64,000 bases of DNA from Chitinophagaceae bacterium (GCA_947474435.1 CANJII010000003.1:62001-126000); one strand, 5' to 3'. Numbered from the stretch's first letter, positions 9,344 through 18,756 are shown. Made by a program: numbers and translations. Notes: generated by a model from the sequence alone, not told the origin.

Positions 9344-11703
9344 TTGCGTCCGCTTTTTACCTGTGCATCTACCACTGCAATGTTCACCATGTTTACTATT
9401 TCGCGCACGCTGCTGCCGAGTTGTAGAATGTGAACAGGCCGTTTTAATCCCAATAAAATTGGCCCGATGGTATCGGCTAATCCTAATTCCTGTATGAGTT
9501 TGTAAGCAATGTTTCCGGAGGCAAGGTTTGGAAAGATGAGTGTGTTGGCTCCACCATTTACTAATTCAGAGAATGGATAATTATCGCGCAACAAATCACG
9601 ATGCAAGGCAAAGTTCGCCTGCATTTCACCGTCCACTATTAAGCCGGGATAGCGTTGTTTTAAAATTTGAACTGCCTTGCTTACTCTTTCAGGCTCTTCG
9701 CCGGCGGTGCTTCCGAAATTGGAATAGGAAAGCATGGCCACCCTTGGTTGCACATTAAATTGCTGAACGGCTTTTGCTGTTACAGCTGTTATCTCCACTA
9801 AATCTTCGGCGGTCGGGTTTACATTCACTGTGGTATCGGCAAAAAATAACGGGCCGCGCTTGGTGAGCATAATGTACATACCGGCAACTTTACTTACTCC
9901 TTCTTCGGTTCCGATAATTTGTAAGGCAGGTTTTATTGTTTGCGCATAGTTACGGGTGAGTCCGCTGATGAGCGCATCTGCTTCACCCAACTCCACCATC
10001 ATTGCACCAAAATAATTCCGCTCGTACATGAGCTTCTTCGATTCGTACAATGTAACTCCTCTTCTTTTTCTTTTATCGAAAAGAATGGCTGCATACTCGT
10101 GGCGCTTGATATCCATTTCGTGCGAGCGAGGATCAACAATCAGGCAATCGCCAAGGTCTAATCCGTTTTCGGCAATGATGCTTTGAATTTTTTCTTTATC
10201 GCCGAGTAGAATTGGTTTTGCCACTCCTTCGTCGCGAACAATTTGTGCGGCCTTCAGAATTTTATAAGTATCGGCTTCGGCAAACACCACGCGTTTCGGA
10301 TTTCGTTTTGCTTTGTTGGTGATTACGCGCATCACATTATCATCGCGACCTAACCGTTTTGATAATTCATTTTCATACGCTTCCCAATCTGTAATAATGT
10401 GTTTCGCCACACCTGATTGAATGGCAGCTTTTGCAACAGCCGGGGAAACAGTAGTGAGCAATCGCGGGTCAATTGGTTTTGGAATGATGTATTCTTTTCC
10501 GAATGAAATATTTTTTTCGTTGTAAGCAAGGTTCACTAAATCGGGAACAGGTTTTTTTGCTAACTCTGCCAAAGCCTTAACGGCAGCCAGTTTCATGGCT
10601 TCGTTAATTTCTGTGGCACGAACATCCAGCGCGCCGCGAAAGATGAATGGAAAGCCTAAAACATTATTTACCTGGTTGGGATAATCGCTTCGGCCGGTTG
10701 CCATAATAATATCGTTGCGCGATGCAATGGCTAACTCATAACTTATTTCAGGATCGGGATTGGCCAATGCAAATACAATTGGTGTATCGGCCATTGACTG
10801 AATATGCTTTTGCGATAAAATATTTCCTTTCGATAAACCAAGAAATACATCGGCATCCTTCATGGCTTCTTCAAGGGTGAAAATATTTCTTGCAGTTGCG
10901 AATTGTTTTTTTGTTCCATCTAATCCTTCACGGTCGGCGCGGATAACTCCGTTGCTATCCACCATCACAATGTTTTCGCACAATACACCAAGTGCGACAT
11001 ATAACTTTGCGCAACTGATGGCTGATGCACCTGCACCATTCACTACCAATTTTATTTTATCAATTTTTTTATCTGCAACTTCCAAGGCATTTAACAATGC
11101 GGCTCCTGAAATAATTGCAGTTCCGTGCTGATCATCGTGCATCACCGGAATTTTCATTTCCGCTTTCAGTCGCGCTTCTATTTCAAAACACTCGGGTGCT
11201 TTTATATCTTCTAAATTAATTCCACCAAAAGTTGGCTCGAGTACTTTAACTGCTGCAACAAATTCATCGACATTTTTAGTATTTATTTCTATATCGAATA
11301 CATCTATGTCAGCAAAAATTTTGAAGAGCAATCCTTTTCCTTCCATCACCGGCTTTGATGCTTCAGGTCCAATGTCACCGAGACCAAGCACCGCGGTTCC
11401 GTTGGTTATTACACCAACTAAATTTCCTTTCGCTGTGTATTTATAGACATTCTCAACATCACGCGCAATTTCCAAACAGGGTACAGCCACTCCGGGTGAA
11501 TAAGCGAGTGCTAAATCGCGTTGTGTTTTTGTTTCCTTGGTTGGAACAACTTCAATTTTTCCGGGGCGGCCCTTCATGTGATATTCGAGAGCGTCTTCGT
11601 TGCTCACTTTGTTTTTTGAAGGAGTTTCAGATTTATGATCTTCTTCCGTTGCCGGAATATTTTTTTTCTTTTTTCCTGCGGTCGTCACTGGTTCAGTACT
11701 CAT
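9340..11703 (-). CDS. maeB: NADP-dependent malic enzyme with C-terminal phosphotransacetylase domain
   Basis: A 787-residue cytoplasmic enzyme of the MaeB type. The N-terminal half is malic enzyme, decarboxylating malate to pyruvate with NAD(P)H production: the malate/metal-binding segment [11 protein letters not shown] lies near residue 70, and a Rossmann nucleotide-binding segment [18 protein letters not shown] near 225. The C-terminal half (about 455-787) is a phosphate acetyltransferase-like domain (RVVFAEAD, then [20 protein letters not shown]), which in this family is regulatory rather than catalytic. Relative to E. coli MaeB it has an extra N-terminal K/T/P-rich tail of roughly 30 residues. 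First gene of the malic enzyme-ruvA-sprA run. Confidence 0.96.
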   Translation of the reverse strand: MSTEPVTTAGKKKKNIPATEEDHKSETPSKNKVSNEDALEYHMKGRPGKIEVVPTKETKTQRDLALAYSPGVAVPCLEIARDVENVYKYTAKGNLVGVITNGTAVLGLGDIGPEASKPVMEGKGLLFKIFADIDVFDIEINTKNVDEFVAAVKVLEPTFGGINLEDIKAPECFEIEARLKAEMKIPVMHDDQHGTAIISGAALLNALEVADKKIDKIKLVVNGAGASAISCAKLYVALGVLCENIVMVDSNGVIRADREGLDGTKKQFATARNIFTLEEAMKDADVFLGLSKGNILSQKHIQSMADTPIVFALANPDPEISYELAIASRNDIIMATGRSDYPNQVNNVLGFPFIFRGALDVRATEINEAMKLAAVKALAELAKKPVPDLVNLAYNEKNISFGKEYIIPKPIDPRLLTTVSPAVAKAAIQSGVAKHIITDWEAYENELSKRLGRDDNVMRVITNKAKRNPKRVVFAEADTYKILKAAQIVRDEGVAKPILLGDKEKIQSIIAENGLDLGDCLIVDPRSHEMDIKRHEYAAILFDKRKRRGVTLYESKKLMYERNYFGAMMVELGEADALISGLTRNYAQTIKPALQIIGTEEGVSKVAGMYIMLTKRGPLFFADTTVNVNPTAEDLVEITAVTAKAVQQFNVQPRVAMLSYSNFGSTAGEEPERVSKAVQILKQRYPGLIVDGEMQANFALHRDLLRDNYPFSELVNGGANTLIFPNLASGNIAYKLIQELGLADTIGPILLGLKRPVHILQLGSSVREIVNMVNIAVVDAQVKSGRK

Positions 11704-12041
11704 GATTGGTTTGCTGTATGTTTTGCGGTTCGCTAAAATAATTATTTAGTAATTAATTATTTTTTACTGTCACAGCTCTTTAGCAGTTAAAATTCCAGAG
11801 AATTAATTGAATAGAACTTTTTAAAGCAAAAGAAGTTGTGATTGATTGGTCAAATGTAATTTTTTTGACTTTGTATAAACGATTGATTGAATAAAAATGT
11901 ATTGTGTAATTATTTATTCTGAGTGATTCAGAAATGCATTCATAAAAATTAATTCGCTGTTAATAATTGCGTGTGTATGTAAAACACAAATTGCTTTCAC
12001 GCATTAAGTGCATCATTACATTTGCAAAAAAATTATTTGTT
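11704..12041. other. Intergenic region between divergent maeB and yqeY-like genes
   Basis: A 338-base AT-rich divergent control region. I find no convincing ORF or strong hairpin. It contains two boxes matching the Bacteroidota -7 element TAnnTTTG: TACATTTG on the minus strand at 11858-11851 (facing maeB, but about 150 bases from its start) and TACATTTG on the plus strand at 12017-12024 (facing the YqeY-like gene). Confidence 0.5.
12017..12024 (+). promoter_or_regulatory. Possible -7 promoter element of the YqeY-like gene
   Basis: TACATTTG matches TAnnTTTG and ends 17 bases before the chosen ATG. No clean TTG (-33) lies at the expected 19-base spacing, so this is tentative. Confidence 0.35.
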
Positions 12042-12497
12042 ATGACGCTCGAAGAAAAAATAATGAGTGAAATGAAACCCGCCATGCTCACGAAAAACGA
12101 AGGTGCATTGCGCGGATTGCGCGCCATTAAGGGCGCTATCATTTTAGCAAAAACTGAAAAGGGATCTGACGGAACAGTGAGTGAAGAAACCGAAATAAAA
12201 ATTTTACAAAAGCTCGCCAAACAGCGCAAGGAATCAATTGAAATTTTTCAAAAGGAAAACCGGGATGATCTCGTGAAAAAAGAAATGGAAGAATTAGCGG
12301 TGATAGAAAAATTTCTTCCGCAACAAATGAGTGCTGATGAACTGAAAGATATTATTAAAAACATTATCTCACAGGTTGGTGCTGTTACACCGCAGGATAT
12401 GGGGAAAGTTATGGGAGTTGCCAGTAAGCAACTCGCCGGAAAATCAGATGGCAAATCAATTAGCGAAATGGTGAAGCAACTTTTAACCGGCGGATAA
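12042..12497 (+). CDS. GatB/YqeY domain-containing protein
   Basis: The track ORF begins at 11967, but the first ATG giving a family-like N-terminus (MTLEEKIMSEMKPAML) is at 12042, leaving 151 residues, the normal YqeY size. The segments LRAIKGAI and MEELAVIEKFLPQQMS, plus the C-terminal DMGKVMGVASKQLAGKSDGK, match the stand-alone YqeY family, which resembles the tRNA-binding tail domain of GatB. The role of the free-standing protein is not well defined; a tRNA-related function is inferred from the domain. The ATG follows a TACATTTG box at 12017. Confidence 0.9.
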   Translation: MTLEEKIMSEMKPAMLTKNEGALRGLRAIKGAIILAKTEKGSDGTVSEETEIKILQKLAKQRKESIEIFQKENRDDLVKKEMEELAVIEKFLPQQMSADELKDIIKNIISQVGAVTPQDMGKVMGVASKQLAGKSDGKSISEMVKQLLTGG

Positions 12498-12510
12498 ATT
12501 CTAATCTAAC

Positions 12511-12638
12511 TCTTCGACAAACTAAGAGTGACATCGACTCTAATCTTCATCAAATTATCAAAACGAAGTTTCATGAGTTCCTTTTAAAATAAAAAATTAG
12601 CAACGAACTTAAATCACCAAACCATCAAATCAGTATTT
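12511..12638. repeat. Composite of dispersed intergenic repeats upstream of cvpA-like gene
   Basis: Two repeat motifs seen elsewhere in the window sit here in tandem. First, CTTCGACAAACTAAGAGTGA is a degenerate copy of the CTTCGACARGCTCAGTATGACA repeat found between grpE and dnaJ. Second, the stretch from 12548 (CATCAAATTATCAAAACGAA onward) matches 41076 onward in about 33 of 37 positions, and both copies end with a similar ATCAAATCRGYATTT about 40-50 bases later. Confidence 0.7.
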
Positions 12639-13180
12639 TGTTAATCGACATCGCTTTCCTTTTATTCATTGGCTTCGGTTTCTGGCGCGGATTCACACGC
12701 GGAATCATAGTTGCAATTTTCAGTTTTCTTGCCTGGTCAATTGGTTTGTTGGGGGCTTTAAAATTTTCTTCATGGGGTGCATTTTTTCTTCGCGATAATT
12801 TAGGAATCAAAACCAATTACAATCCCATTATCAGTTTTGTTTTAATCATGATTGTAATTTCCCTTATCATTTATTTTATGGGAAAAATTCTTGAGAAAAT
12901 GATACAGGTGGTGCAAATGGGATGGTTGAATAAAACGCTCGGCGGGTTGTTAAAGGCCTCCATTTATTTTCTGATGTACTGCGTCATTATCTGGTTGTTC
13001 AATAAAGCGGGCTCTATTAGTCCCGAAGTAAAAGCACAGAGTAAACTATTCGATTACATCAATCCCGTTGCGCCTGCGGTGTTCGATTGGCTGGGAAGAA
13101 ATGTTCCTGCAATGCAGGGACTGTTACAAGACATCAGCCGATACTACGACCAGATTCGTTTCCCTGATATTTTCCGATAA
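12638..13180 (+). CDS. CvpA family membrane protein
   Basis: A 180-residue inner-membrane protein with four predicted membrane segments (about 3-12 then 18-40, 61-83, 99-120). The opening LIDIAFLLFIGFGFWRGFTRG is the CvpA pattern (D near residue 4 and a GFxRG turn). E. coli CvpA is needed for colicin V production and for envelope stress tolerance; the molecular function is unknown. A TTG is the only start that gives the conserved N-terminus, since no ATG lies in frame nearby upstream. The next gene begins four bases after the stop, so the two are probably an operon. Confidence 0.88.
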   Translation: MLIDIAFLLFIGFGFWRGFTRGIIVAIFSFLAWSIGLLGALKFSSWGAFFLRDNLGIKTNYNPIISFVLIMIVISLIIYFMGKILEKMIQVVQMGWLNKTLGGLLKASIYFLMYCVIIWLFNKAGSISPEVKAQSKLFDYINPVAPAVFDWLGRNVPAMQGLLQDISRYYDQIRFPDIFR

Positions 13181-13183
13181 CCG

Positions 13184-13783
13184 GTGATTCTTCTTTTAGA
13201 TAATTTTGATTCGTTCACCTACAATTTGTGGCATTACCTGTTACAGTTGAATGAAGAATGTATTGTAAAACGCAACGACGAAATCACCATCAAAGAAATT
13301 GAAAAGCTGAATCCAAAAGCAATTGTTCTTTCTCCCGGACCAGGAAGACCTGCTGATTCAGGAGTGATGAATGAAGTGATAAAACATTTTCATAAAACCA
13401 CACCGCTGCTGGGAATTTGTTTGGGGCATCAGGCACTTGGCGAGTTTTTCGGTGCTAAACTGTTACATGCCGACAAGCCTATGCATGGAAAAACTTCAGA
13501 ACTATTATTTCAAAAACATTTTCTGTTTAAAAATATGCCATCGCCATTGATGGTGATGCGCTATCATTCTTTAGTACTCAAAGAAACTGAACACACTCCG
13601 TTGAAAATAATTGCAACAGCAAAAAGCGGTGCAGATGAAGAAGACCAGCAAGAGCATGAGATAATGGCAATTGAACATCCTGATTATAAAATCATCGGAT
13701 TGCAATTTCACCCTGAAAGTATTTTAACACCGGATGGAATGATGATTTTAACAAACTGGTGGCGGTGGATTGAAGAAGAATAA
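13184..13783 (+). CDS. Anthranilate/aminodeoxychorismate synthase glutamine amidotransferase subunit
   Basis: A 199-residue class I glutamine amidotransferase of the TrpG/PabA type. It opens ILLLDNFDSFTYNL, as do family members, and has the nucleophile elbow LGICLGHQ (C79) and the C-terminal catalytic FHPES (H176, E178). It would release ammonia from glutamine for a chorismate-using partner (TrpE or PabB). Neither partner gene, nor any other trp or folate gene, is in the window, so whether it serves tryptophan, folate or both is undecided. Start is GTG, three bases past cvpA, which suggests coupling. Confidence 0.93.
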   Translation: MILLLDNFDSFTYNLWHYLLQLNEECIVKRNDEITIKEIEKLNPKAIVLSPGPGRPADSGVMNEVIKHFHKTTPLLGICLGHQALGEFFGAKLLHADKPMHGKTSELLFQKHFLFKNMPSPLMVMRYHSLVLKETEHTPLKIIATAKSGADEEDQQEHEIMAIEHPDYKIIGLQFHPESILTPDGMMILTNWWRWIEEE

Positions 13784-13823
13784 TACCATTAGTCAAAATA
13801 AAACAGTCTTTTTCTTTTTTCTT

Positions 13824-13857
13824 CCTCACCCCCAACCCCTTTCAAAGGAGAGGGGAG
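13824..13857. repeat. Palindromic CCTCACCCCCAACCCC...AGGGGAG dispersed repeat
   Basis: An intergenic GC-rich stretch CCTCACCCCCAACCCCTTTC followed by AAAGGAGAGGGGAG. It forms an imperfect hairpin (CCCCTTTCAAAGGAGAGGGG) and is of a type I recognise as recurrent between genes in Bacteroidota and other genomes. The track ORF across it (13770-13979) is a by-product. Confidence 0.55.
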
Positions 13858-14033
13858 TTTTGGTCTATATTATATTGGCTGTTGGTATAAGTTCAGTTTT
13901 TTTGAGTTTAAAACCAGAGTTTGCAATTAGATTAAAAGTTCCAAAATGGAAAGCGAATCAGCTTCATAAAACATTTTAATATTCAGTTAACCTTTTGTAT
14001 TTACTATTTATTTAAACCTGATAGATTTTTAAT

Positions 14034-15155
14034 TTACTCCAATTTAAATTGTACAGGTAAATAAACCCTCGATTTTACCGCAATACCCATTTGTAGTGCC
14101 GGTCGCCAGTTGGGCATATTTTTTATAAGGTATTCTGCTTCTTCATCGCAACCTTCGCCAATGCGGTTATAAATTTTAACATCATGTATATGCCCGATTT
14201 CATCCACTTCAAAATTCAGCCAAACCGTTCCTTCAATTTTAAGTTTTTGGGCACTATCGGGGTAAATAAGGTTTGTAAATAAAAAATCTTTAAATAATTT
14301 TTCTCCGCCTGGATATTGAGCAGGAGTAAAAATGGATTTGTTGGTAGAGTCGAAACTCATATTAGAATCAAACGGAGAAGTAGTTTTTCCATAGGGTGAA
14401 AAAGGTATTTGTGTGCCATCATAATTCAAATAATTCCAGGTATCGGTTTTTACATTCTCGCTAAATGAACCAAATGCTTTTTTTAAACCATCGATATTTA
14501 AATATTTTGCTTCTCCATTTAAACTTCCACCGGAATATTGTTCCATTGAATAGATCTGTCCGTATGGATAGTATTTCACCAAGGTTCCTGTTCCGAATTT
14601 AAAGTCGCCGCTTTCAACTGGGTTTCCGTATAAATCCCACTGACCGATTACAGAATAAGGTGTTCCATTGAGGTAAATCATTTCCAGATATTTCATTCCA
14701 CTTTCATGAAAAGTTTTTAATGTATCTGTAATACCACCATATTTATATTTTGCTATGTAAATCGGGAGTTTATAAATTGAATATCCGGTCCAGAGACTAT
14801 CTGCATATCCTGACTTATAATAAATTTCACACCTCAATATTCCTTCTGAATTAAAATATTCCCACTTGCCGGTTTTTAATCCATCCTTATAATGACCTCG
14901 AAACATCAATCCACCTTTCACATCAAAAAAATACCAGTCGCCTGTTCGTTGACCGTGAAAGACAGTTCCGGTTTCGGTCACATTATCAAAAAAATAGCGA
15001 GAGAATACACCCGTCTTGTTTGTGTCATCGTCTTCATATATAATGCTCTCGGAAAGCATGGGAGGTCGGATTTGCTCTTCAGGTTTATATTGCGCATTGG
15101 CTGAAAAATTTACAAGAAAAAAAATTATTCCCGCTAAAAGATTTTTTTTATTCAT
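14034..15155 (-). CDS. MORN-repeat protein with C-terminal TonB domain
   Basis: A 373-residue exported protein: signal peptide (residues 1-21, ending SANAQ), then MORN-variant repeats in the YwqK style (HGQRTGDWYFFDVKGG, GHYKDGLKTGKWEYFNSEG and further copies to about residue 245), then a TonB C-terminal domain (about 285-373) with PGGEKLFKDFLFTNLIYP, GTVWLNFEVDEIGHI and the closing VYLPVQFKLE. TonB domains normally contact outer-membrane receptors, but here there is no N-terminal TM anchor or proline-rich periplasmic span, only a signal peptide. Such MORN-TonB fusions are common in Bacteroidota and have no assigned function. It is 22 bases downstream of the MFS gene on the same strand. Confidence 0.8.
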   Translation of the reverse strand: MNKKNLLAGIIFFLVNFSANAQYKPEEQIRPPMLSESIIYEDDDTNKTGVFSRYFFDNVTETGTVFHGQRTGDWYFFDVKGGLMFRGHYKDGLKTGKWEYFNSEGILRCEIYYKSGYADSLWTGYSIYKLPIYIAKYKYGGITDTLKTFHESGMKYLEMIYLNGTPYSVIGQWDLYGNPVESGDFKFGTGTLVKYYPYGQIYSMEQYSGGSLNGEAKYLNIDGLKKAFGSFSENVKTDTWNYLNYDGTQIPFSPYGKTTSPFDSNMSFDSTNKSIFTPAQYPGGEKLFKDFLFTNLIYPDSAQKLKIEGTVWLNFEVDEIGHIHDVKIYNRIGEGCDEEAEYLIKNMPNWRPALQMGIAVKSRVYLPVQFKLE

Positions 15156-15177
15156 GATGAGTGTTGTATTTAATTTT

Positions 15178-16386
15178 TTATTCTACATAGTTTAAATCCT
15201 TGCCAAAAGTTTCTTCAATTAAGTAGGTAGCAATTAAAGCAAGCAAGATTACAACTGAACCAACAATAATTGCAGAACTCCAAATACCAATTGATACTGC
15301 CATTGCGTTCCAGCAGAGAGTCATTATTACTGTTGATCCGCGCACAAAATTAGGAACAGTAGTGGTGACTGTTGAGCGAATGTTTGTGCCAAACTGTTCT
15401 GAAGCTACTGTTATAAAAACCGCCCAATATCCCATTGAAATTCCAAGAATAAAAACTATAAAATAAAATACATTGGCTGAAACATTGAAGCAACAGAAAT
15501 AACCAAATGAAAATATCAATAAAGAAATCAATGAAATATTTAATGCCTTTTTTCGTGAATGAAAAAGCTGGCTCAGCAAGCCGGTTAGCAGGCTTCCGAT
15601 TGAAGCTCCGATATAATGAAACATAACGGCTTTGCCGGGGCTTATCGGACTTTTAATTGATAAATATTCGCCAAATTCTTTAGAAAAAGTTATAAGTATT
15701 CCAATGACAAACCAAACCGGGAGACCAACTAATATGCAAAGAATAAACTTTATAAAACTTTTTTTCACCCTGAATATTCCAAGAAAATCGCCTCGTTTAA
15801 CGGCTTGTGTTTTAATGTTTTGATACATACCCGATTCATGTAAATAAATCCGTAATCCTAAAAGGAATAATCCTATAAAACCTCCAAACCAGTATGCTTC
15901 GCGCCACCCCCATTGTGAAACAAAGAACGCAAGCGCTGCTCCGGCTATACCAACCCCTGATACTATAGCTGTTCCCCAACCCCTTTTTTCTTTTGACATT
16001 ACCTCAGAAACCAGTGTTATTCCCAAGCCTAATTCACCTGCCAATCCAAACCCGGCAATAAACCTCAACCAAAAATATTGATCAATTGTTTGCACAAATC
16101 CATTGGCAATGTTTGCAACCGAATATATTAAGATTGTTAAAAACAAGGAGGTCATTCTTCCTTTTTTATCTCCAAGTATTCCAAAAACAATTCCACCTAA
16201 TAACATCCCTATCATCTGTATGTTTATAAGCTGAATTCCAATTTCGCGTACTTGATTATCTGCCACCCCTAAATCAGTTAAGCTTGAAATACGAACAATT
16301 GAAAATAAAATCAAATCATAAATGTCAACGAAGTATCCAAGGGCAGCAACAATTACAGATATGTTGAGGATTTTATTTGTAGTCAT
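15178..16386 (-). CDS. MFS transporter
   Basis: A 402-residue major facilitator with about twelve membrane segments. Motif A appears between TM2 and TM3 as GILGDKKGRMTS (near residue 68), and the related G-x-x-x-D/E...R pattern recurs in the second half (GLLSQLFHSRKKA). The overall look (ELGLGITLVSEVMSKEKRG in TM4-5 region) is closest to the sugar/organic-acid (SP or AAHS-like) branch, which imports carboxylates, aromatic acids or sugars by proton symport. The substrate cannot be named. No linked catabolic genes are present. Confidence 0.85.
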   Translation of the reverse strand: MTTNKILNISVIVAALGYFVDIYDLILFSIVRISSLTDLGVADNQVREIGIQLINIQMIGMLLGGIVFGILGDKKGRMTSLFLTILIYSVANIANGFVQTIDQYFWLRFIAGFGLAGELGLGITLVSEVMSKEKRGWGTAIVSGVGIAGAALAFFVSQWGWREAYWFGGFIGLFLLGLRIYLHESGMYQNIKTQAVKRGDFLGIFRVKKSFIKFILCILVGLPVWFVIGILITFSKEFGEYLSIKSPISPGKAVMFHYIGASIGSLLTGLLSQLFHSRKKALNISLISLLIFSFGYFCCFNVSANVFYFIVFILGISMGYWAVFITVASEQFGTNIRSTVTTTVPNFVRGSTVIMTLCWNAMAVSIGIWSSAIIVGSVVILLALIATYLIEETFGKDLNYVE

Positions 16387-16480
16387 TTTTATTAAATAGT
16401 ATTCTGCTGATTTTTTTACAATCTTCGTAATTCTTGTTTAACAACACAACTTTATTATCTGATAAATTTGTTAAAAAAAA

Positions 16481-17278
16481 TCACCCTTCCTTTTTTAATT
16501 GAAGCTTCATCAATAAATTAATCATGGTACCTTGTTCTGATGTGGATGCCTGCAGTTTCCAGTTTTTTTGTTCAGCAATTTGTGCCGCAATTCGTATTTC
16601 TTTTTTATTTATCGAAAAATTATTTGCTGATTTGAATGTTGCAATCATTTCAGCAGGCATCATCCAATTGCGAAAATAGATCTGATGGTTAATGGCAACT
16701 TCGTTAGTAGTTTCTAAAACCAATTTGAATCGGGATGTAGTTTGTTCAATATCAGAATTCAGATTTATTAATAAATAAATAAGGCGATGATAATTTCGAT
16801 GGTCGAGTAAAGCTGATTCAGGAATTCTTTTGTCCCAATCCGATTCAGTTAGTTTTTTATTTAATAAAATTTCGGTGAACAGAAACAAATGTTCTTTAAG
16901 GTTAGAAACTGATTCTTCATATCTCGTTACTTCAATTTTCTTTTCCTCAGTTGGTTGTTTTAACTCCTGAATAACTGTGACTAAAGAATTTATTTCTATT
17001 GAAGGAGTGTTTTTTTCTTCTTTTATCTCTGTACTTATTTCAGAAATTTTTTCATTCGATTTTTCTTCCTGAATTTTGGCTTTAACAACTTCAATAGTTT
17101 TATCAGGAATTATTTTATCGGGAGAAATTTTTATTTGTATTTTTTTTCTTCCGGAAATCCAATTGATTATAATGGCAATTAAAAAACAGGAGAAAATTAT
17201 AAACAGCACAGCACCCAGCGCGTGATGAAACATGTATAAAGGAGAATCGGTGGCGCCGAAAAAAAATTGCTTAATCAT
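16481..17278 (-). CDS. Membrane-anchored protein of unknown function
   Basis: A 265-residue protein I do not recognise. It has a single hydrophobic segment at about residues 18-42 (LGAVLFIIFSCFLIAIIINW), a Lys/Glu-rich linker (about 50-110) likely to be disordered, and a soluble C-terminal domain (about 120-265) with SESDWDKR-like acidic/aromatic helices and a closing strand-rich region (KNWKLQASTSEQGTMINLLM) that faintly recalls the end of a histidine-kinase-like ATPase domain, though no N, G1 or G2 boxes are visible. I assign no function. It is the first gene of its minus-strand group. Confidence 0.6.
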   Translation of the reverse strand: MIKQFFFGATDSPLYMFHHALGAVLFIIFSCFLIAIIINWISGRKKIQIKISPDKIIPDKTIEVVKAKIQEEKSNEKISEISTEIKEEKNTPSIEINSLVTVIQELKQPTEEKKIEVTRYEESVSNLKEHLFLFTEILLNKKLTESDWDKRIPESALLDHRNYHRLIYLLINLNSDIEQTTSRFKLVLETTNEVAINHQIYFRNWMMPAEMIATFKSANNFSINKKEIRIAAQIAEQKNWKLQASTSEQGTMINLLMKLQLKKEG

Positions 17279-17447
17279 ATTATTTCTTCAGGGAGCGAAC
17301 ATAGGAAATTCAATTTGATGATTTACTCTTACGACACAATTTCATTCAATTGTGTTGGTGTGCTTTGCTTTCTAATTTGATGATGTGAAAAATCTTTTTT
17401 ATAGAAGAATTATTGATGAAGTGCAGGTGTTGCTTAGTTTTACTGCG

Positions 17448-18548
17448 ATGAAAAAAATGTTTCTCTCTTCTGTTTTGTTGTTGTTGTTTGTTTCCGGAAA
17501 TGCGCAACCATTGTCGGCTTATGTAAATCAAGACGGGCGGTTTTTTGTTTTCGATAATTTTAATATTCATCAAGCCGATTATTTGGAACCAAAATATTTT
17601 TTAGTTGGACAAACTTGTGTCCCGTTCATTGACAATACGAAGAACTTTAAAATTTATTACAACGGAAAACCGCAACAGATAAATGAAGGCTACACCACCG
17701 ATTTTTATGTGACCAATAACATTGTGATTTTTAAAAATCAGGCAACTCTCTGTGTGTTCGACAATGGAAAAATCACCAAGCTGGCAGATTACAATACCAG
17801 CTTTGCTTACGGCGATAGCATGGTCGGATATTTTGACGATCGCCAGTATGTTTACAATTTATACTGGAACGGAAAAATTGTTCGCCTCGAAGAAAACAGT
17901 TTAGGAAATCCGGTGACTGTGAGTTCTGCCGGCAGTAATGTTTTTGCATGGGTTACACAGTACAACCAGTTCAATATTTTTTATGATGGTGATATTTTTG
18001 AACAGGAAAGTCAGGCGCCGCAAATGATAAACGCCGGCAGGAACATTGTGATTTACCGCGATTACTACAATGACCTAAAAGTTTTTTACAAAGGAGAAAC
18101 TTTTGAATTAGGAGCCGTGCCCATAGGAACCGGAACAAAGAAAATGGCCTCGGCATTAGTTGGTAATGACATGGCCGCTTACCTCGATGGTACAGGAGAA
18201 TTAAAAATATTTTATGCAGGAAAAATTATTGAAACCGGTGTAATGAACCCACAATTAATTCGCTTAAAAGATAATGTACTGATATTTGAAGATGGCACTG
18301 GTGGTCTGTCTGTTTTTTATATGGGACAAATATCCAGACTCGAAAATTTTATTCCGCTGAAAATGGAATTGAGTCAAAATTCATTGTACTACTTTACTCA
18401 ATCAAACGAAATTCGGTTTTTTACTTTTGGAAAAACGGTGGAACTACCGGCACAAATTTACAATGATATCAGATTGGATTTTGATGTACTGCAAGTTAAA
18501 ACCGGCTTTAATTCATACAGCTTTTATTACAAAGACAAGAAGTTATAA
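17448..18548 (+). CDS. Exported protein made of about ten 35-residue repeats
   Basis: The track ORF starts at 17385, but the ATG at 17448 gives a clean signal peptide (MKKMFLSSVLLLLFVSGNAQ), leaving 366 residues. The mature protein is a chain of degenerate units, each centred on a strand-turn of the form hhFYxGKhxxLE: IYYNGK (69), VFDNGK (103), LYWNGK (138), IFYDGD (177), VFYKGE (212), IFYAGK (254), VFYMGQ (289), FFTFGK (324), FYYKDK (359), with a divergent first unit FVFDN (33). Spacing is 34-36 residues except for two steps of 39 and 42. This regular beta-rich pattern suggests a beta-propeller or solenoid in the periplasm or at the surface. I recognise no named family. There is no C-terminal T9SS domain. 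Confidence 0.8.
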   Translation: MKKMFLSSVLLLLFVSGNAQPLSAYVNQDGRFFVFDNFNIHQADYLEPKYFLVGQTCVPFIDNTKNFKIYYNGKPQQINEGYTTDFYVTNNIVIFKNQATLCVFDNGKITKLADYNTSFAYGDSMVGYFDDRQYVYNLYWNGKIVRLEENSLGNPVTVSSAGSNVFAWVTQYNQFNIFYDGDIFEQESQAPQMINAGRNIVIYRDYYNDLKVFYKGETFELGAVPIGTGTKKMASALVGNDMAAYLDGTGELKIFYAGKIIETGVMNPQLIRLKDNVLIFEDGTGGLSVFYMGQISRLENFIPLKMELSQNSLYYFTQSNEIRFFTFGKTVELPAQIYNDIRLDFDVLQVKTGFNSYSFYYKDKKL

Positions 18549-18700
18549 CTGATAAAGTATTATGGAAAAAGTATAAAACTTGTCGTGATAGTGTTTATGC
18601 TTTCAACTTTATACTTTATTATTTTTTTCAATTGCATCAAATGAATCGACAGGATTTATGCTCTCGGCTTTATTATTTATTCAGGCAATAAAGTCGGTTT

Positions 18701-18732
18701 TTGTTCGTCACAATTCAAACGCATTACATTTG
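18701..18732 (+). promoter_or_regulatory. Candidate Bacteroidota promoter of the zinc peptidase gene
   Basis: TTG at 18701 and TACATTTG at 18725-18732, separated by 21 bases (the consensus is TTG, about 19 bases, TAnnTTTG). The box ends 24 bases before the ATG at 18757 and argues against the longer track ORF that would start at 18658. Confidence 0.5.
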
Positions 18733-18756
18733 CCTTTCTTAAAAAAAATAAAAAAC

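Noticed and set aside
13770-13979. ORF of 69 residues (MKKNNTISQNKTV...)
   Set aside because: It is created by the GC-rich palindromic repeat and AT-rich flanks, and overlaps the end of the trpG-like gene in another frame.
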